DNA of 30,704 nucleotides, from contig CAJMEC010000016.1 in NCBI GenBank assembly GCA_905212345.1, forward strand, positions 1-30,704, read 5' to 3'. A program made the translations under genes and the position numbers. Positions 1 through 7,005 of the stretch are shown piece after piece (position 1 is the stretch's first letter; the number at the start of each line of letters is the position of its first letter). Under the pieces are notes generated by a model. That model had not been told where the DNA came from. It made no database searches and saw only the letters and a program-made list of their open reading frames with translations. The stretch comes from an uncultured Sutterella sp. (GTDB taxonomy: Bacteria; Pseudomonadota; Gammaproteobacteria; Burkholderiales; Burkholderiaceae_F).

Positions 1-461
1 TGATTAAAGCGTCTTTGCGCACGGGCTTGGGCACTTGCCGTTAAAAACACTTTAAGCGGAGCATCCGGGAAAATCACACTGCCCATGTCACGCCCATCGG
101 CTACCAAACCTGGAAGACGACGAGCTCGCTTTTGTACATCCAAAAGCGCTTGGCGCACTGCCGGCAAAGAGGCCACCTTACTGGCAGCCACGCCGACTTC
201 TTCGGCCCGAATTTTATCGGTTACTTCTTCACTGTCTAAATAGATCTTTCCTTCTTCAAACAAAGGCGCCAAATTGGCAGCCGTCTGAGCTAAGGCCGAT
301 TCATCGGTCAAATCTATTTTGTCCTTTAAGGCTTTATAGGCGCAAAGTCTGTAAAGGGCTCCGCTATCGAGGTAATGGAAACCCAAAGCCCGAGCCACCC
401 TAGCCGCCACGGTTCCTTTACCGGAAGCCGTCGGCCCATCAATCGTAATTACTGGAATCAT
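1..461 (-). CDS. cmk: cytidylate kinase, 3' part cut by window edge
   Basis: Translating the minus strand from the ATG at 459-461 gives 153 residues with no stop before the window edge. The protein opens MIPVITIDGPTASGKGT, which is the Cmk start with its P-loop at residues 9-17. It continues with the LDSGALYR motif (about 31-38) and VADGRDMGSVIFPDA, the conserved CMP-kinase RDxGxxVFPDA segment. The enzyme phosphorylates CMP and dCMP to the diphosphates in the cytosol for RNA and DNA precursor supply. It lies 46 bases after gyrA on the same strand. In most betaproteobacteria serC, pheA, tyrA or aroA genes separate these two, so the direct neighbourhood is unusual. A hairpin sits just ahead of the start and no good ribosome binding site is visible. 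The family call is secure; the C-terminal third is outside the window. Confidence 0.95.
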   Translation of the reverse strand, partial: MIPVITIDGPTASGKGTVAARVARALGFHYLDSGALYRLCAYKALKDKIDLTDESALAQTAANLAPLFEEGKIYLDSEEVTDKIRAEEVGVAASKVASLPAVRQALLDVQKRARRLPGLVADGRDMGSVIFPDAPLKVFLTASAQARAQRRFN

Positions 462-468
462 TTTGCAT

Positions 469-496
469 AAAAGGGCCCGCCTTTCGGTCGGGCCCA
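469..496 (-). terminator. hairpin between gyrA and cmk, terminator-like
   Basis: Arms GGGCCCG (473-479) and CGGGCCC (489-495) pair perfectly, and four U residues follow in the minus-strand transcript. It lies 12 bases past the gyrA stop and about 8 bases before the cmk ATG. It could end gyrA transcripts, attenuate cmk, or mask cmk initiation. The T-run is short, so termination is probably partial. Confidence 0.6.
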
Positions 497-507
497 TCAA
501 TCATTTA

Positions 508-3213
508 TTAAATGGTTTGAACAGGATCTGCTTCGGAAGAAACGACAGGCTGAGCGGCTGTTTGAGCCTCTTCAGATTTTTCTTCCTCGACATCTTCCTC
601 TGCAATACGCTGAACAGCAACCAAGCTGTCATCTTTCAAACCGATCAGCGTCACACCCTGTGTGGCCCGTTTCAAAACAGAGATATCCGAAACGGGAGTG
701 CGAACAATCTTGCCCTTTTGAGTCAAAAGCATCACTTCATCGGCGTCATTAACAAGCGTTGCTGCCACCACTTTACCGTTTCTATCACTGGTTTGAATAG
801 CAATCATGCCCTTGGTGCCACGACCATGACGAGTGTATTCACTCACTAACGTGCGCTTGCCGAACCCATTTTCCGTAGCCGTCAAGACAGTCTGATCTTC
901 ACTATCGGCCACCAGCATGGCAATCACTTTTTGACCGTCTTCAAGCGCCATCCCTTTAACGCCTCGGGCGCCACGTCCCATCGGACGAACATCTGCTTCG
1001 CTAAAACGAACGGCCTTGCCTGCATCGGAAAAGAGCATGACATCGTGCTCACCATCGGTGATAGCCACCCCGATCAGGTGATCACCATCATCCAGTCCTG
1101 CGGCATTGATCCCGGAGCGGCGCACATTGGCGAAATCCTTCAAACGCGTCTTTTTGACTACACCGTTTGCTGTGGCCATAAAGACGAAATGTTTGTCATC
1201 GAAATCTTCAATGGGTAGCACCACCGTAATGCGTTCCCCTTCAGACAAAGGTACAGAGTTAATAATCGGCCGTCCTTTAGATGTTCTTGAACCTTCAGGT
1301 AACGCATACACATCCAAACAATACATACGACCGAAGTCGGAGAAGCAAAGAATTCGGTCGTGAGAATTGGCGATAAAGAGCTGATCAATCATATCGCCTT
1401 CTTTCATTGTCGCCGCTTTCTTACCTTGACCGCCACGGCGCTGAGCCTGATAGTCCGAGAGCTGTTGACTCTTGATGTAGCCGTCGCGCGTCATTGTCAC
1501 CACCATTTCACGGCGCGGGATTAAATCGCGCGGGTTGAAATTGGGGTCTCCGGTTGGATCAATTTCAGAGCGGCGGTCATCTCCATATTCATTCTTAATT
1601 TCAATTAAGTCGTCTTCAATAATCTGACGAACGCGATCGGGTTTATCAAGAATATCGAGAAGATCAGCGATGGTATCTACAACGCTCTTATATTCCTGAA
1701 TGATCTTGTCTTGCTCCAAACCCGTCAGGCGCTGCAGACGCATCTGCAAAATACTATCGGCCTGGATTTCACTTAAATAGTACAAACCGTCGGGACGGCG
1801 TCCGTAAAGCGGATCAAGCCCATCGGGACGGTAGTCATTCTTATGGTCGCCGGCGCGGTCAAGCAACTCACCGACCAAGGCAGAATTCCAACCACGCCCC
1901 ATCAAACCGGCCTTGGCAACGTCCGGCGTCGGAGCCGCGCGAATAATTGCCAAAAAGTCATCAATATTGGCCAAAGCCACCGCCAAGCCTTCCAAAACAT
2001 GACCGCGTGCACGGTTTTCACGCAAATCAAACAAGCAACGACGAGTCACCACCTCACGGCGATGCATCAGGAAGGCTTCAATAATTTGCTTGAGATTAAG
2101 CAGCTGCGGCTGGCCGTCAACCAAGGCCACCATGTTGATGCCAAAGGAATCTTGAAGTTGAGTGAGCTTATAGAGGTTATTTAAAACCACATCGGCCACA
2201 ACCCCGGCCTTCAGATCGATCACCACACGCACGCCGTCCTTGTCGGTTTCATCACGCAAGTCAGAGATACCTTCAATTCTCTTTTCGTTGATAAGATGAG
2301 CGATGCTTTCAACTAAGACTCGCTTATTAACCTGATACGGAATTTCATCGACAACAATACGGGTGCGACGGCCATGATCAAATTCTTCATAGTGTGTTTT
2401 CGCACGCATCAGAACACGGCCTCGTCCCGTGCGATAGCCTTCAATCACTCCCTTGAGACCGAAGATGATGCCCCCGGTGGGGAAGTCCGGTGCCGGCACA
2501 AATTTAATTAAATCATCTACCGTAGCATCCGGATGATTGAGTAAATGCACACAGGCGTCAATTGATTCACGCAAATTGTGCGGGGGAATGTTGGTGGCCA
2601 TGCCGACAGCGATACCCGCGCTACCATTAATGAGTAAGTGCGGCAAGCGGGTTGGCAAAACCGTCGGCTCTTTTTCGGTATTGTCATAGTTAGGGATAAA
2701 GTCAACCGTGTCTTTACGAATATCGGCGAGCATTTCACCAGCAAGCTTTTGAAGCTTGACTTCGGTGTAACGCATGGCCGCAGCAGAGTCTCCGTCAAGG
2801 CTGCCGAAGTTACCTTGGCCGTAAACCAACGGATAGCGAAGCGAGAACGGTTGAGCCATACGAACGATCGTATCGTAGGCGGCCGTATCACCATGGGGGT
2901 GATATTTACCGATCACATCACCGACCACACGGGCGGATTTCTTTGTGGGACGAGAGTAAGTGTTACCCATTTGCTCCATCGCATAAAGCACGCGACGATG
3001 AACAGGCTTCAAACCGTCCCGAACGTCCGGCAAAGCACGACCCACAATCACGCTCATCGCGTAATCCAAATAGGCACGCTTCATCTCGGTTTCCAAAGAA
3101 ACAGGCAATAACTCTTGTGCAATATTGAGCATGGAACCCGGAATGTTGGAATCGTTCGATTCTTCGGCAGTTGCGTTCTCTTCGTTATTCTTAATATCTT
3201 CGTTGTCAGACAT
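508..3213 (-). CDS. gyrA: DNA gyrase subunit A
   Basis: This is the breakage-reunion subunit of DNA gyrase, which with GyrB introduces negative supercoils using ATP. The 901-residue protein has the quinolone-determining region HPHGDTAAYD (105-114), the catalytic tyrosine in AAAMRYTE (Tyr149, equal to E. coli Tyr122) and the GyrA box QRRGGQG (591-597) at the start of the C-terminal DNA-wrapping domain. The protein carries an acidic, Asn/Glu-rich N-terminal extension of about 27 residues before the conserved LPVSLETEMK segment, and an acidic tail. E. coli Ser83 is Thr here (Thr110) and Asp87 is conserved (Asp114). Thr at this place is a natural form in several susceptible bacteria and is not a resistance change by itself. 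The start ATG is the only one that includes the extension; a later start at Met28 (MLNIAQ) would remove it. cmk follows on the same strand. Confidence 0.99.
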   Translation of the reverse strand: MSDNEDIKNNEENATAEESNDSNIPGSMLNIAQELLPVSLETEMKRAYLDYAMSVIVGRALPDVRDGLKPVHRRVLYAMEQMGNTYSRPTKKSARVVGDVIGKYHPHGDTAAYDTIVRMAQPFSLRYPLVYGQGNFGSLDGDSAAAMRYTEVKLQKLAGEMLADIRKDTVDFIPNYDNTEKEPTVLPTRLPHLLINGSAGIAVGMATNIPPHNLRESIDACVHLLNHPDATVDDLIKFVPAPDFPTGGIIFGLKGVIEGYRTGRGRVLMRAKTHYEEFDHGRRTRIVVDEIPYQVNKRVLVESIAHLINEKRIEGISDLRDETDKDGVRVVIDLKAGVVADVVLNNLYKLTQLQDSFGINMVALVDGQPQLLNLKQIIEAFLMHRREVVTRRCLFDLRENRARGHVLEGLAVALANIDDFLAIIRAAPTPDVAKAGLMGRGWNSALVGELLDRAGDHKNDYRPDGLDPLYGRRPDGLYYLSEIQADSILQMRLQRLTGLEQDKIIQEYKSVVDTIADLLDILDKPDRVRQIIEDDLIEIKNEYGDDRRSEIDPTGDPNFNPRDLIPRREMVVTMTRDGYIKSQQLSDYQAQRRGGQGKKAATMKEGDMIDQLFIANSHDRILCFSDFGRMYCLDVYALPEGSRTSKGRPIINSVPLSEGERITVVLPIEDFDDKHFVFMATANGVVKKTRLKDFANVRRSGINAAGLDDGDHLIGVAITDGEHDVMLFSDAGKAVRFSEADVRPMGRGARGVKGMALEDGQKVIAMLVADSEDQTVLTATENGFGKRTLVSEYTRHGRGTKGMIAIQTSDRNGKVVAATLVNDADEVMLLTQKGKIVRTPVSDISVLKRATQGVTLIGLKDDSLVAVQRIAEEDVEEEKSEEAQTAAQPVVSSEADPVQTI

Positions 3214-3429
3214 CGATTAACTATCCATCATTTGAAATTTTTAACCTGTTGATTTTATCAGGATTTTCTCAAAAATGCCTGCATCCAAAAAGTTATTTTT
3301 CTTTTTATTTTCAATGAGTTAGATAACATCGAAATGTTCAAAATAACGAAAAAAAACCAAAAAGGACAGATTTTGTCAGTCTGACATACAATTCGTCATA
3401 CGATTTCTATAGGTTAGAAAAGGCTGTTT
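3214..3429. other. divergent intergenic region, gyrA / mtaD
   Basis: These 216 A+T-rich bases separate two divergent genes and must hold both promoters. On the mtaD side there is a perfect inverted repeat (3374-3386) directly followed by TACAAT (3387-3392). I could not assign a convincing -35/-10 pair for gyrA, although a TAAAAT lies about 35 bases before its start on the minus strand. No small ORF or RNA gene is evident. Confidence 0.6.
3374..3392 (+). promoter_or_regulatory. operator-like palindrome plus -10-like box before mtaD
   Basis: TGTCAGTCTGACA is a perfect 6+1+6 inverted repeat, and it abuts TACAAT, a one-mismatch -10 hexamer. A protein bound here would overlap the promoter. The repeat shape suits a small dimeric regulator such as a GntR-type protein, but no regulator is encoded beside it, so the assignment is inference. 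No good -35 stands 17 bases upstream. Confidence 0.4.
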
Positions 3430-4740
3430 ATGCACGTTCACACCATCATCGAAGCGGGCTGGGTAATGCCCATGGCCCCTAAAGGCGCTCTTTTAACCCG
3501 TCACAGTGTTCTGATTGACGAAGGGAAAATTGTGGCGGTTGTTCCCACCCAAGAAACTCAAGGGATCGAAGCCAAAGAAATTATCCGTCTGCCGGATCAC
3601 ATCGTTTTACCCGGTTTTGTAAACGCCCATACCCACGCCCCCATGCACTTATTGCGTGGAATGGGAGCGGATCTTCCCTTAATGGACTGGCTTCAAACAA
3701 AAATTTGGCCTGCGGAAGGCAAACTCATGAGTCCAGAATTTTGCTATGAAGGCTCTCTTATTGCCGGGGCAGAGATGGTTGAATCCGGCATCACGTGTGC
3801 AAGCGACCACTATTTTTTCAGTGAGGATGTAGCCCGCGGTCTTACAGAAACCGGCATTAAATGTTCCGTCTCAGGAATTGTGATCGGTTTTCCTTCGGCT
3901 ATGGCCAAAAACACAGATGAATACATCCGGTGTGCCGAAGCACTCTTTGAACGTTTTGCCAACGATCCCAATATCAGAGTAACCGTTGGTCCTCACGCGC
4001 CCTACACAGTCGATGATGATGCGCTCACCAAAGTGCGTGATTTGGCTCACAAACACAACGCACGGGTCCACATGCATGTGGACGAAACGCAAAACGAAAT
4101 CGAAGGCTCACTCAAGCAATATGGCGTGCGTCCATTGCAGCGCCTTCAAAATTTGGGACTTTTGGATGAACGATTTATTTCTGTGCATACGGTTTGTGCC
4201 GATGACGCTGAATTAGAACTTCTTGCACGCGCCCGAGCAAGCGTCGTTCACTGCCCGTGTTCAAATTTGAAATTAGCCAGCGGTTTTTCCCCTGTTGCCA
4301 AAATGATGGCTCTTGGCATCAATGTTTCAATGGGCACCGACGGGGTCGCCAGCAATGACAAGGTGGACCTTTTAGGCGAAACACGCTTGGCGGCCATGTT
4401 AGGTAAAGCTGTTTGCCAAGACACCACTCAGATGAAAGTGGCCGATATGCTTTATGCGGCCACCATGGGAGGAGCTAAAGCTTTGGGCTGGGATGACCGG
4501 ATCGGCTCGTTGGAAAAAGGCAAAGACGCTGATTTGATCGCTGTTGACCTTGGCAACATTGATGCTTTGCCTGTTTTCGATCCTGCCTCGCAGCTTTTGT
4601 ATAGTGCGGGACGCGAAGATATCAGTCACGTTTGGGTTAATGGCAAAATTGTTGTCAAAAAGCAACAACAGGAAGCTCTCCGACCTTTGAGCCGAGAAAA
4701 TGCACAGAAACTAACAAAAACGTGGCAGAATAGAATTTAG
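3430..4740 (+). CDS. mtaD: amidohydrolase, probable 5-methylthioadenosine/S-adenosylhomocysteine deaminase
   Basis: This is a TRZ/ATZ-type metal-dependent amidohydrolase of 436 residues. Metal ligands are visible: HTH (67-69), the HxHxxE motif HMHVDE (214-219) and the Asp of MGTDG (304). The HCPCSNLKL stretch (274-282) is typical of the MTA/SAH and guanine deaminase branch. Members deaminate adenosine thioethers such as MTA, SAH or adenosine; the exact substrate cannot be read from sequence. An AAAGG sits about 7 bases before the ATG. In pseudomonads and betaproteobacteria this gene normally stands near gyrA with ubiG and a HAD phosphatase. Here the phosphatase and gyrA are kept, an ompA-type gene lies between, and ubiG is absent. 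The gene is preceded by a palindromic site that could regulate it. Confidence 0.85.
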   Translation: MHVHTIIEAGWVMPMAPKGALLTRHSVLIDEGKIVAVVPTQETQGIEAKEIIRLPDHIVLPGFVNAHTHAPMHLLRGMGADLPLMDWLQTKIWPAEGKLMSPEFCYEGSLIAGAEMVESGITCASDHYFFSEDVARGLTETGIKCSVSGIVIGFPSAMAKNTDEYIRCAEALFERFANDPNIRVTVGPHAPYTVDDDALTKVRDLAHKHNARVHMHVDETQNEIEGSLKQYGVRPLQRLQNLGLLDERFISVHTVCADDAELELLARARASVVHCPCSNLKLASGFSPVAKMMALGINVSMGTDGVASNDKVDLLGETRLAAMLGKAVCQDTTQMKVADMLYAATMGGAKALGWDDRIGSLEKGKDADLIAVDLGNIDALPVFDPASQLLYSAGREDISHVWVNGKIVVKKQQQEALRPLSRENAQKLTKTWQNRI

Positions 4741-4848
4741 TTTAGGTAAGTGTCCCCAAAAGGCCACTCGCGAGGGCGGTGGGATGCGAGCCGGACGTGT
4801 GCGGTCGTCTGTTGTTTACCGCAGTAAATCCAATTGGAGAAAATAATT
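4741..4848 (+). other. GC-rich structured leader of the ompA-type gene
   Basis: The region 4764-4807 is about 75% G+C, far above its surroundings. It can form CTCGC/GCGAG (4767-4771 with 4786-4790), or alternatively CCAC/GTGG. A second hairpin TGCGGT/ACCGCA (4800-4805 with 4818-4823) has a 12-base loop. A possible -10 box TAGAAT lies at 4731-4736, inside the end of mtaD, which would give a leader of roughly 100 bases. The ribosome binding site GGAG (4836-4839) stays single-stranded after the hairpins. Such leaders often stabilise porin mRNAs; this role is inference. Confidence 0.45.
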
Positions 4849-5427
4849 ATGAAAAAAACATTAGCTTTGAGCGCCGCCTTGGCCGCTTTGCTCGCTACGA
4901 GCGGTATGGCCAGCGCTGCCGACGTTTTCCCGTATGTTAAGTCCACGACCGGTCAAACCGTGATGAGCAACTACGACCTCTGCTGGCGTACCGGCTTCTG
5001 GACGCCCGCTCTTGCCGAAGGCATCGAATGCGACGCTGACATCGCCAACAGCGGCAAGATCGTTTTGGCCGCTGACACGCTCTTTGACTTGAACTCCGCC
5101 AAGGTTAAGCCCGAAGGCGTCAAGATGCTCAACGAATTGGTCGCTCGTATGTCCGGCTTGAACGTTGACGTCGTGATGGCTACCGGTTACACCGACGTGA
5201 CGGGTCCGGCTTCCTTCAACCAAACGTTGAGCGAACGCCGCGCTGCTGCCGTTAAGTCCTACATGGTTGCCCAAGGCGTTCCGGCTGACAAGATCCAAAC
5301 CGAAGGTAAGGCCTCCGCTGATCCTGTCGTGACCTGCGAAGACACCGGCTCTAAGGCTGACTTGGTTGCCTGCTTGGCCCCGAACCGCCGCGCTGTCGTT
5401 GAAGTGGTTGGCACCCGCGCCCAATAA
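4849..5427 (+). CDS. ompA: OmpA family peptidoglycan-binding outer-membrane protein (short form)
   Basis: The 192-residue protein has a clear signal peptide (MKKTLALSAALAALLATSG, probable cleavage after ASA at residue 23). A short linker follows with the betaproteobacterial signature LCWRTGFWTPALA (44-56), then an OmpA C-terminal domain (about 74-190). The peptidoglycan-contact residues are present in TDVTG (115-119), LSERRA (127-132) and NRR (179-181). There is no room for the eight-stranded barrel of enterobacterial OmpA, so it is periplasmic or weakly anchored. Four cysteines (45, 61, 163, 175) may form two disulfides. I chose the ATG at 4849 because GGAG is 9 bases upstream; a TTG five codons earlier would precede the signal peptide. 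Strongly biased codon use and a private terminator point to high, monocistronic expression. Confidence 0.93.
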   Translation: MKKTLALSAALAALLATSGMASAADVFPYVKSTTGQTVMSNYDLCWRTGFWTPALAEGIECDADIANSGKIVLAADTLFDLNSAKVKPEGVKMLNELVARMSGLNVDVVMATGYTDVTGPASFNQTLSERRAAAVKSYMVAQGVPADKIQTEGKASADPVVTCEDTGSKADLVACLAPNRRAVVEVVGTRAQ

Positions 5428-5460
5428 TTGATGAGACAGTCTCGTTGATTTGAATTAAAA

Positions 5461-5487
5461 GGCGCTCCGCTTCGGAGCGCCTTTTTT
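5461..5487 (+). terminator. Rho-independent terminator of ompA
   Basis: A perfect 9-bp stem GGCGCTCCG/CGGAGCGCC with a CTT loop is followed by six T residues, 33 bases past the ompA stop. This is a textbook intrinsic terminator on the plus strand. Confidence 0.95.
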
Positions 5488-5514
5488 AGTGAACGTTTTG
5501 TAATGGGATTAATA

Positions 5515-6177
5515 ATGCCTCTGGTTCTGTTTGATTTGGATGGCACACTCGTTGATAGTGCCCCTGATCTTTGCGCCTCCTTAAACCGTATCCGTCAATC
5601 GGAAAATCTGGCCCCCCTTCCATACAACGTACTCAGAGAATTCGCAGGCTCCGGAGCTAGAGGGCTTCTTAAGATTGGCTTTGGCATTACCGACCAGGAT
5701 CCTCGCTTTTCTGAACTGAAAGAACGATTTTTGTCAGACTACCAAAACCATTGTGCAGAAAAAGTTTGCTGCTTCGATGGTATCGAACAAACACTCGAAG
5801 AGATAGAAAAGGCCGGCTGGCAATGGGGCGTCGTTACCAATAAATTCAGCAATTTCACTATTCCCATTATGAAAAAGCTAGGCTTGTACGATCGTGCCTG
5901 CGTCATTATCTGTGGGGATCAAACCGGGAAACTCAAACCTCATCCCGACAACATGTTGGTCGCCTTACATAAAATGCACGCCTTGCCGCAAGAAACACCC
6001 TACGTTGGCGATGACATTCGTGATTCCAAAGTCGCTCAAACCCTGGGAATGCCTTTTGCCGCGGCCACTTGGGGTTACCTCAGACAAGATTTTCCAATCG
6101 ATGAATGGCGTACTCATCTTGTTGCGCATCACCCGCGGGAGCTTATCGGCTGGCTAAAAGTCTTACAAGCTAAATAA
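5515..6177 (+). CDS. mupP: HAD phosphatase, phosphoglycolate phosphatase family; likely MurNAc-6-phosphate phosphatase MupP
   Basis: This 220-residue HAD hydrolase has all four motifs: DLDGT (7-11, nucleophile Asp7), VVTN (106-109), the Lys of KPHPD (140-144) and VGDDIRD (164-170). Automatic annotation would call it Gph. Its place beside mtaD and gyrA matches PA3172/mupP of Pseudomonas, where the order is gyrA, mtnA, mtaD, ubiG, mupP. The core YQNHCA, WGVVTNK, PIMKKLGL is in my memory closer to MupP than to true Gph. MupP dephosphorylates MurNAc-6-phosphate so that AmgK and MurU can return MurNAc to UDP-MurNAc; amgK and murU are also in this window. The start at 5515 has GGGA 7 bases upstream; ATG 5503 in frame is possible. 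The HAD family is certain; the MupP role is inference. Confidence 0.8.
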   Translation: MPLVLFDLDGTLVDSAPDLCASLNRIRQSENLAPLPYNVLREFAGSGARGLLKIGFGITDQDPRFSELKERFLSDYQNHCAEKVCCFDGIEQTLEEIEKAGWQWGVVTNKFSNFTIPIMKKLGLYDRACVIICGDQTGKLKPHPDNMLVALHKMHALPQETPYVGDDIRDSKVAQTLGMPFAAATWGYLRQDFPIDEWRTHLVAHHPRELIGWLKVLQAK

Positions 6178-6361
6178 CTTAAGATTGAAACAATATTTCT
6201 GCACTACAATGGCCGACGTACCCGAAAGAATTAAGGGTAAAGACGGAAAAACGGGGAAAACGATAAAATCTTCGCTCTTAACTTATCGCTTCTCTCTTTA
6301 AGCTTTGTATTTGTGTTTTTCCCGCCTAAAAAGAACTCGGACGGGAGAATAGGAGAAAAAA
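6178..6361 (+). promoter_or_regulatory. intergenic region with possible hemG promoter
   Basis: The 184-base gap holds TTGAAA (6185-6190) and TACAAT (6205-6210) separated by only 14 bases, which is short for a sigma-70 promoter. It ends in a strong ribosome binding site AGGAGA ahead of hemG. I see no terminator hairpin for the phosphatase gene and no small ORF. Confidence 0.3.
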
Positions 6362-6898
6362 ATGAAATCTGTGCTCGTGCTCTATCACAGCCGAAGCGGA
6401 CATACGGCTCGTGTCGCCCGCCGTATTTGGGAAACGGTTATTGCCGAGGGTAACCAAGCCGACATGATGAGTGTTATGGAAGCCGACCGTGAAGGCGTGC
6501 AATGGGACAAGTACGATCTCTTTATTGTGGGCTGCCCGGTGTTGTACGGTACCTACCCCAAAGTGTTCTACAGCTTCCTTGCCAAACACAAAAATGAACT
6601 CGATGCCAAGCCCCACAGCTTCTTTAACGTCTCTGTGGTCGCTCGCACCCCCATTAAGGCGACACCTGAAGGCAACCGCTACATGCAGAAATTCCTGCAA
6701 AATTCTCCTTGGAAGCCCCGCGATGTCAAATGCATCGCCGGTAAAGTGGACTATCCGAACTGGGGTTGGCTTGATGCCAAGATGATTCAGCTCATCATGA
6801 AGATGACAAAGGGGCCGACCTCTATGGATGCCGTGATTGACTACACGGACTGGGAAGATGTTAAGAGCTATGCCCGTCATTGCTTGACGCTTGCATAG
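6362..6898 (+). CDS. hemG: menaquinone-dependent protoporphyrinogen IX dehydrogenase (flavodoxin-type)
   Basis: HemG oxidises protoporphyrinogen IX to protoporphyrin IX, the penultimate step of haem synthesis, passing electrons through FMN to the membrane quinone pool. The 178-residue protein matches the E. coli enzyme (181 residues) along its length. It has the FMN phosphate loop YHSRSGHT (8-15), WDKYDLFIVGCPVLYGTY in the middle, VARTPIKATPEGN, and the HemG-specific insert YPNWGWLDAKMIQLIMKM that separates it from plain flavodoxins, then YTDW near the end. An ideal AGGAGA lies 6 bases before the ATG, and a terminator follows. In E. coli the enzyme works with ubiquinone or menaquinone. Here ubiG is absent from its usual neighbouring site, which fits a menaquinone-based cell. 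Confidence 0.93.
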   Translation: MKSVLVLYHSRSGHTARVARRIWETVIAEGNQADMMSVMEADREGVQWDKYDLFIVGCPVLYGTYPKVFYSFLAKHKNELDAKPHSFFNVSVVARTPIKATPEGNRYMQKFLQNSPWKPRDVKCIAGKVDYPNWGWLDAKMIQLIMKMTKGPTSMDAVIDYTDWEDVKSYARHCLTLA

Positions 6899-6932
6899 TC
6901 TTTTTTCTCATTGCAAGACACAAAATCACCAA

Positions 6933-6965
6933 AAGTCGCCCCTCTGCGGGCGACTTCTTTTGTTT
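6933..6965 (+). terminator. Rho-independent terminator of hemG
   Basis: AAGTCGCCC (6933-6941) pairs with GGGCGACTT (6948-6956), nine base pairs with a 6-base loop, followed by the T-rich tail CTTTTGTTT. It separates hemG from fadD. Confidence 0.9.
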
Positions 6966-7005
6966 ACAATAATAGTTTGTGTATAAGAAAACAGGATTTA
7001 CAACA

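Noticed and set aside
1058..3213. GyrA quinolone resistance allele
   Set aside because: Thr at the Ser83 position occurs naturally in susceptible bacteria and Asp87 is unchanged.
4764..4810. Possible group II intron remnant (GAGCCGGA and GTGTGCG strings in the ompA leader)
   Set aside because: Only short strings resemble intron domain sequences; there is no domain V hairpin, no reverse transcriptase and no second boundary.
4861..5424. 187-residue open frame antisense to the whole ompA gene
   Set aside because: It mirrors the ompA codons, has low-complexity character and no recognisable domain; it is a product of ompA's biased codon use.
6326..6880. 184-residue antisense frame over hemG
   Set aside because: The sense strand is clearly HemG with an ideal ribosome binding site; the antisense product matches nothing I know.
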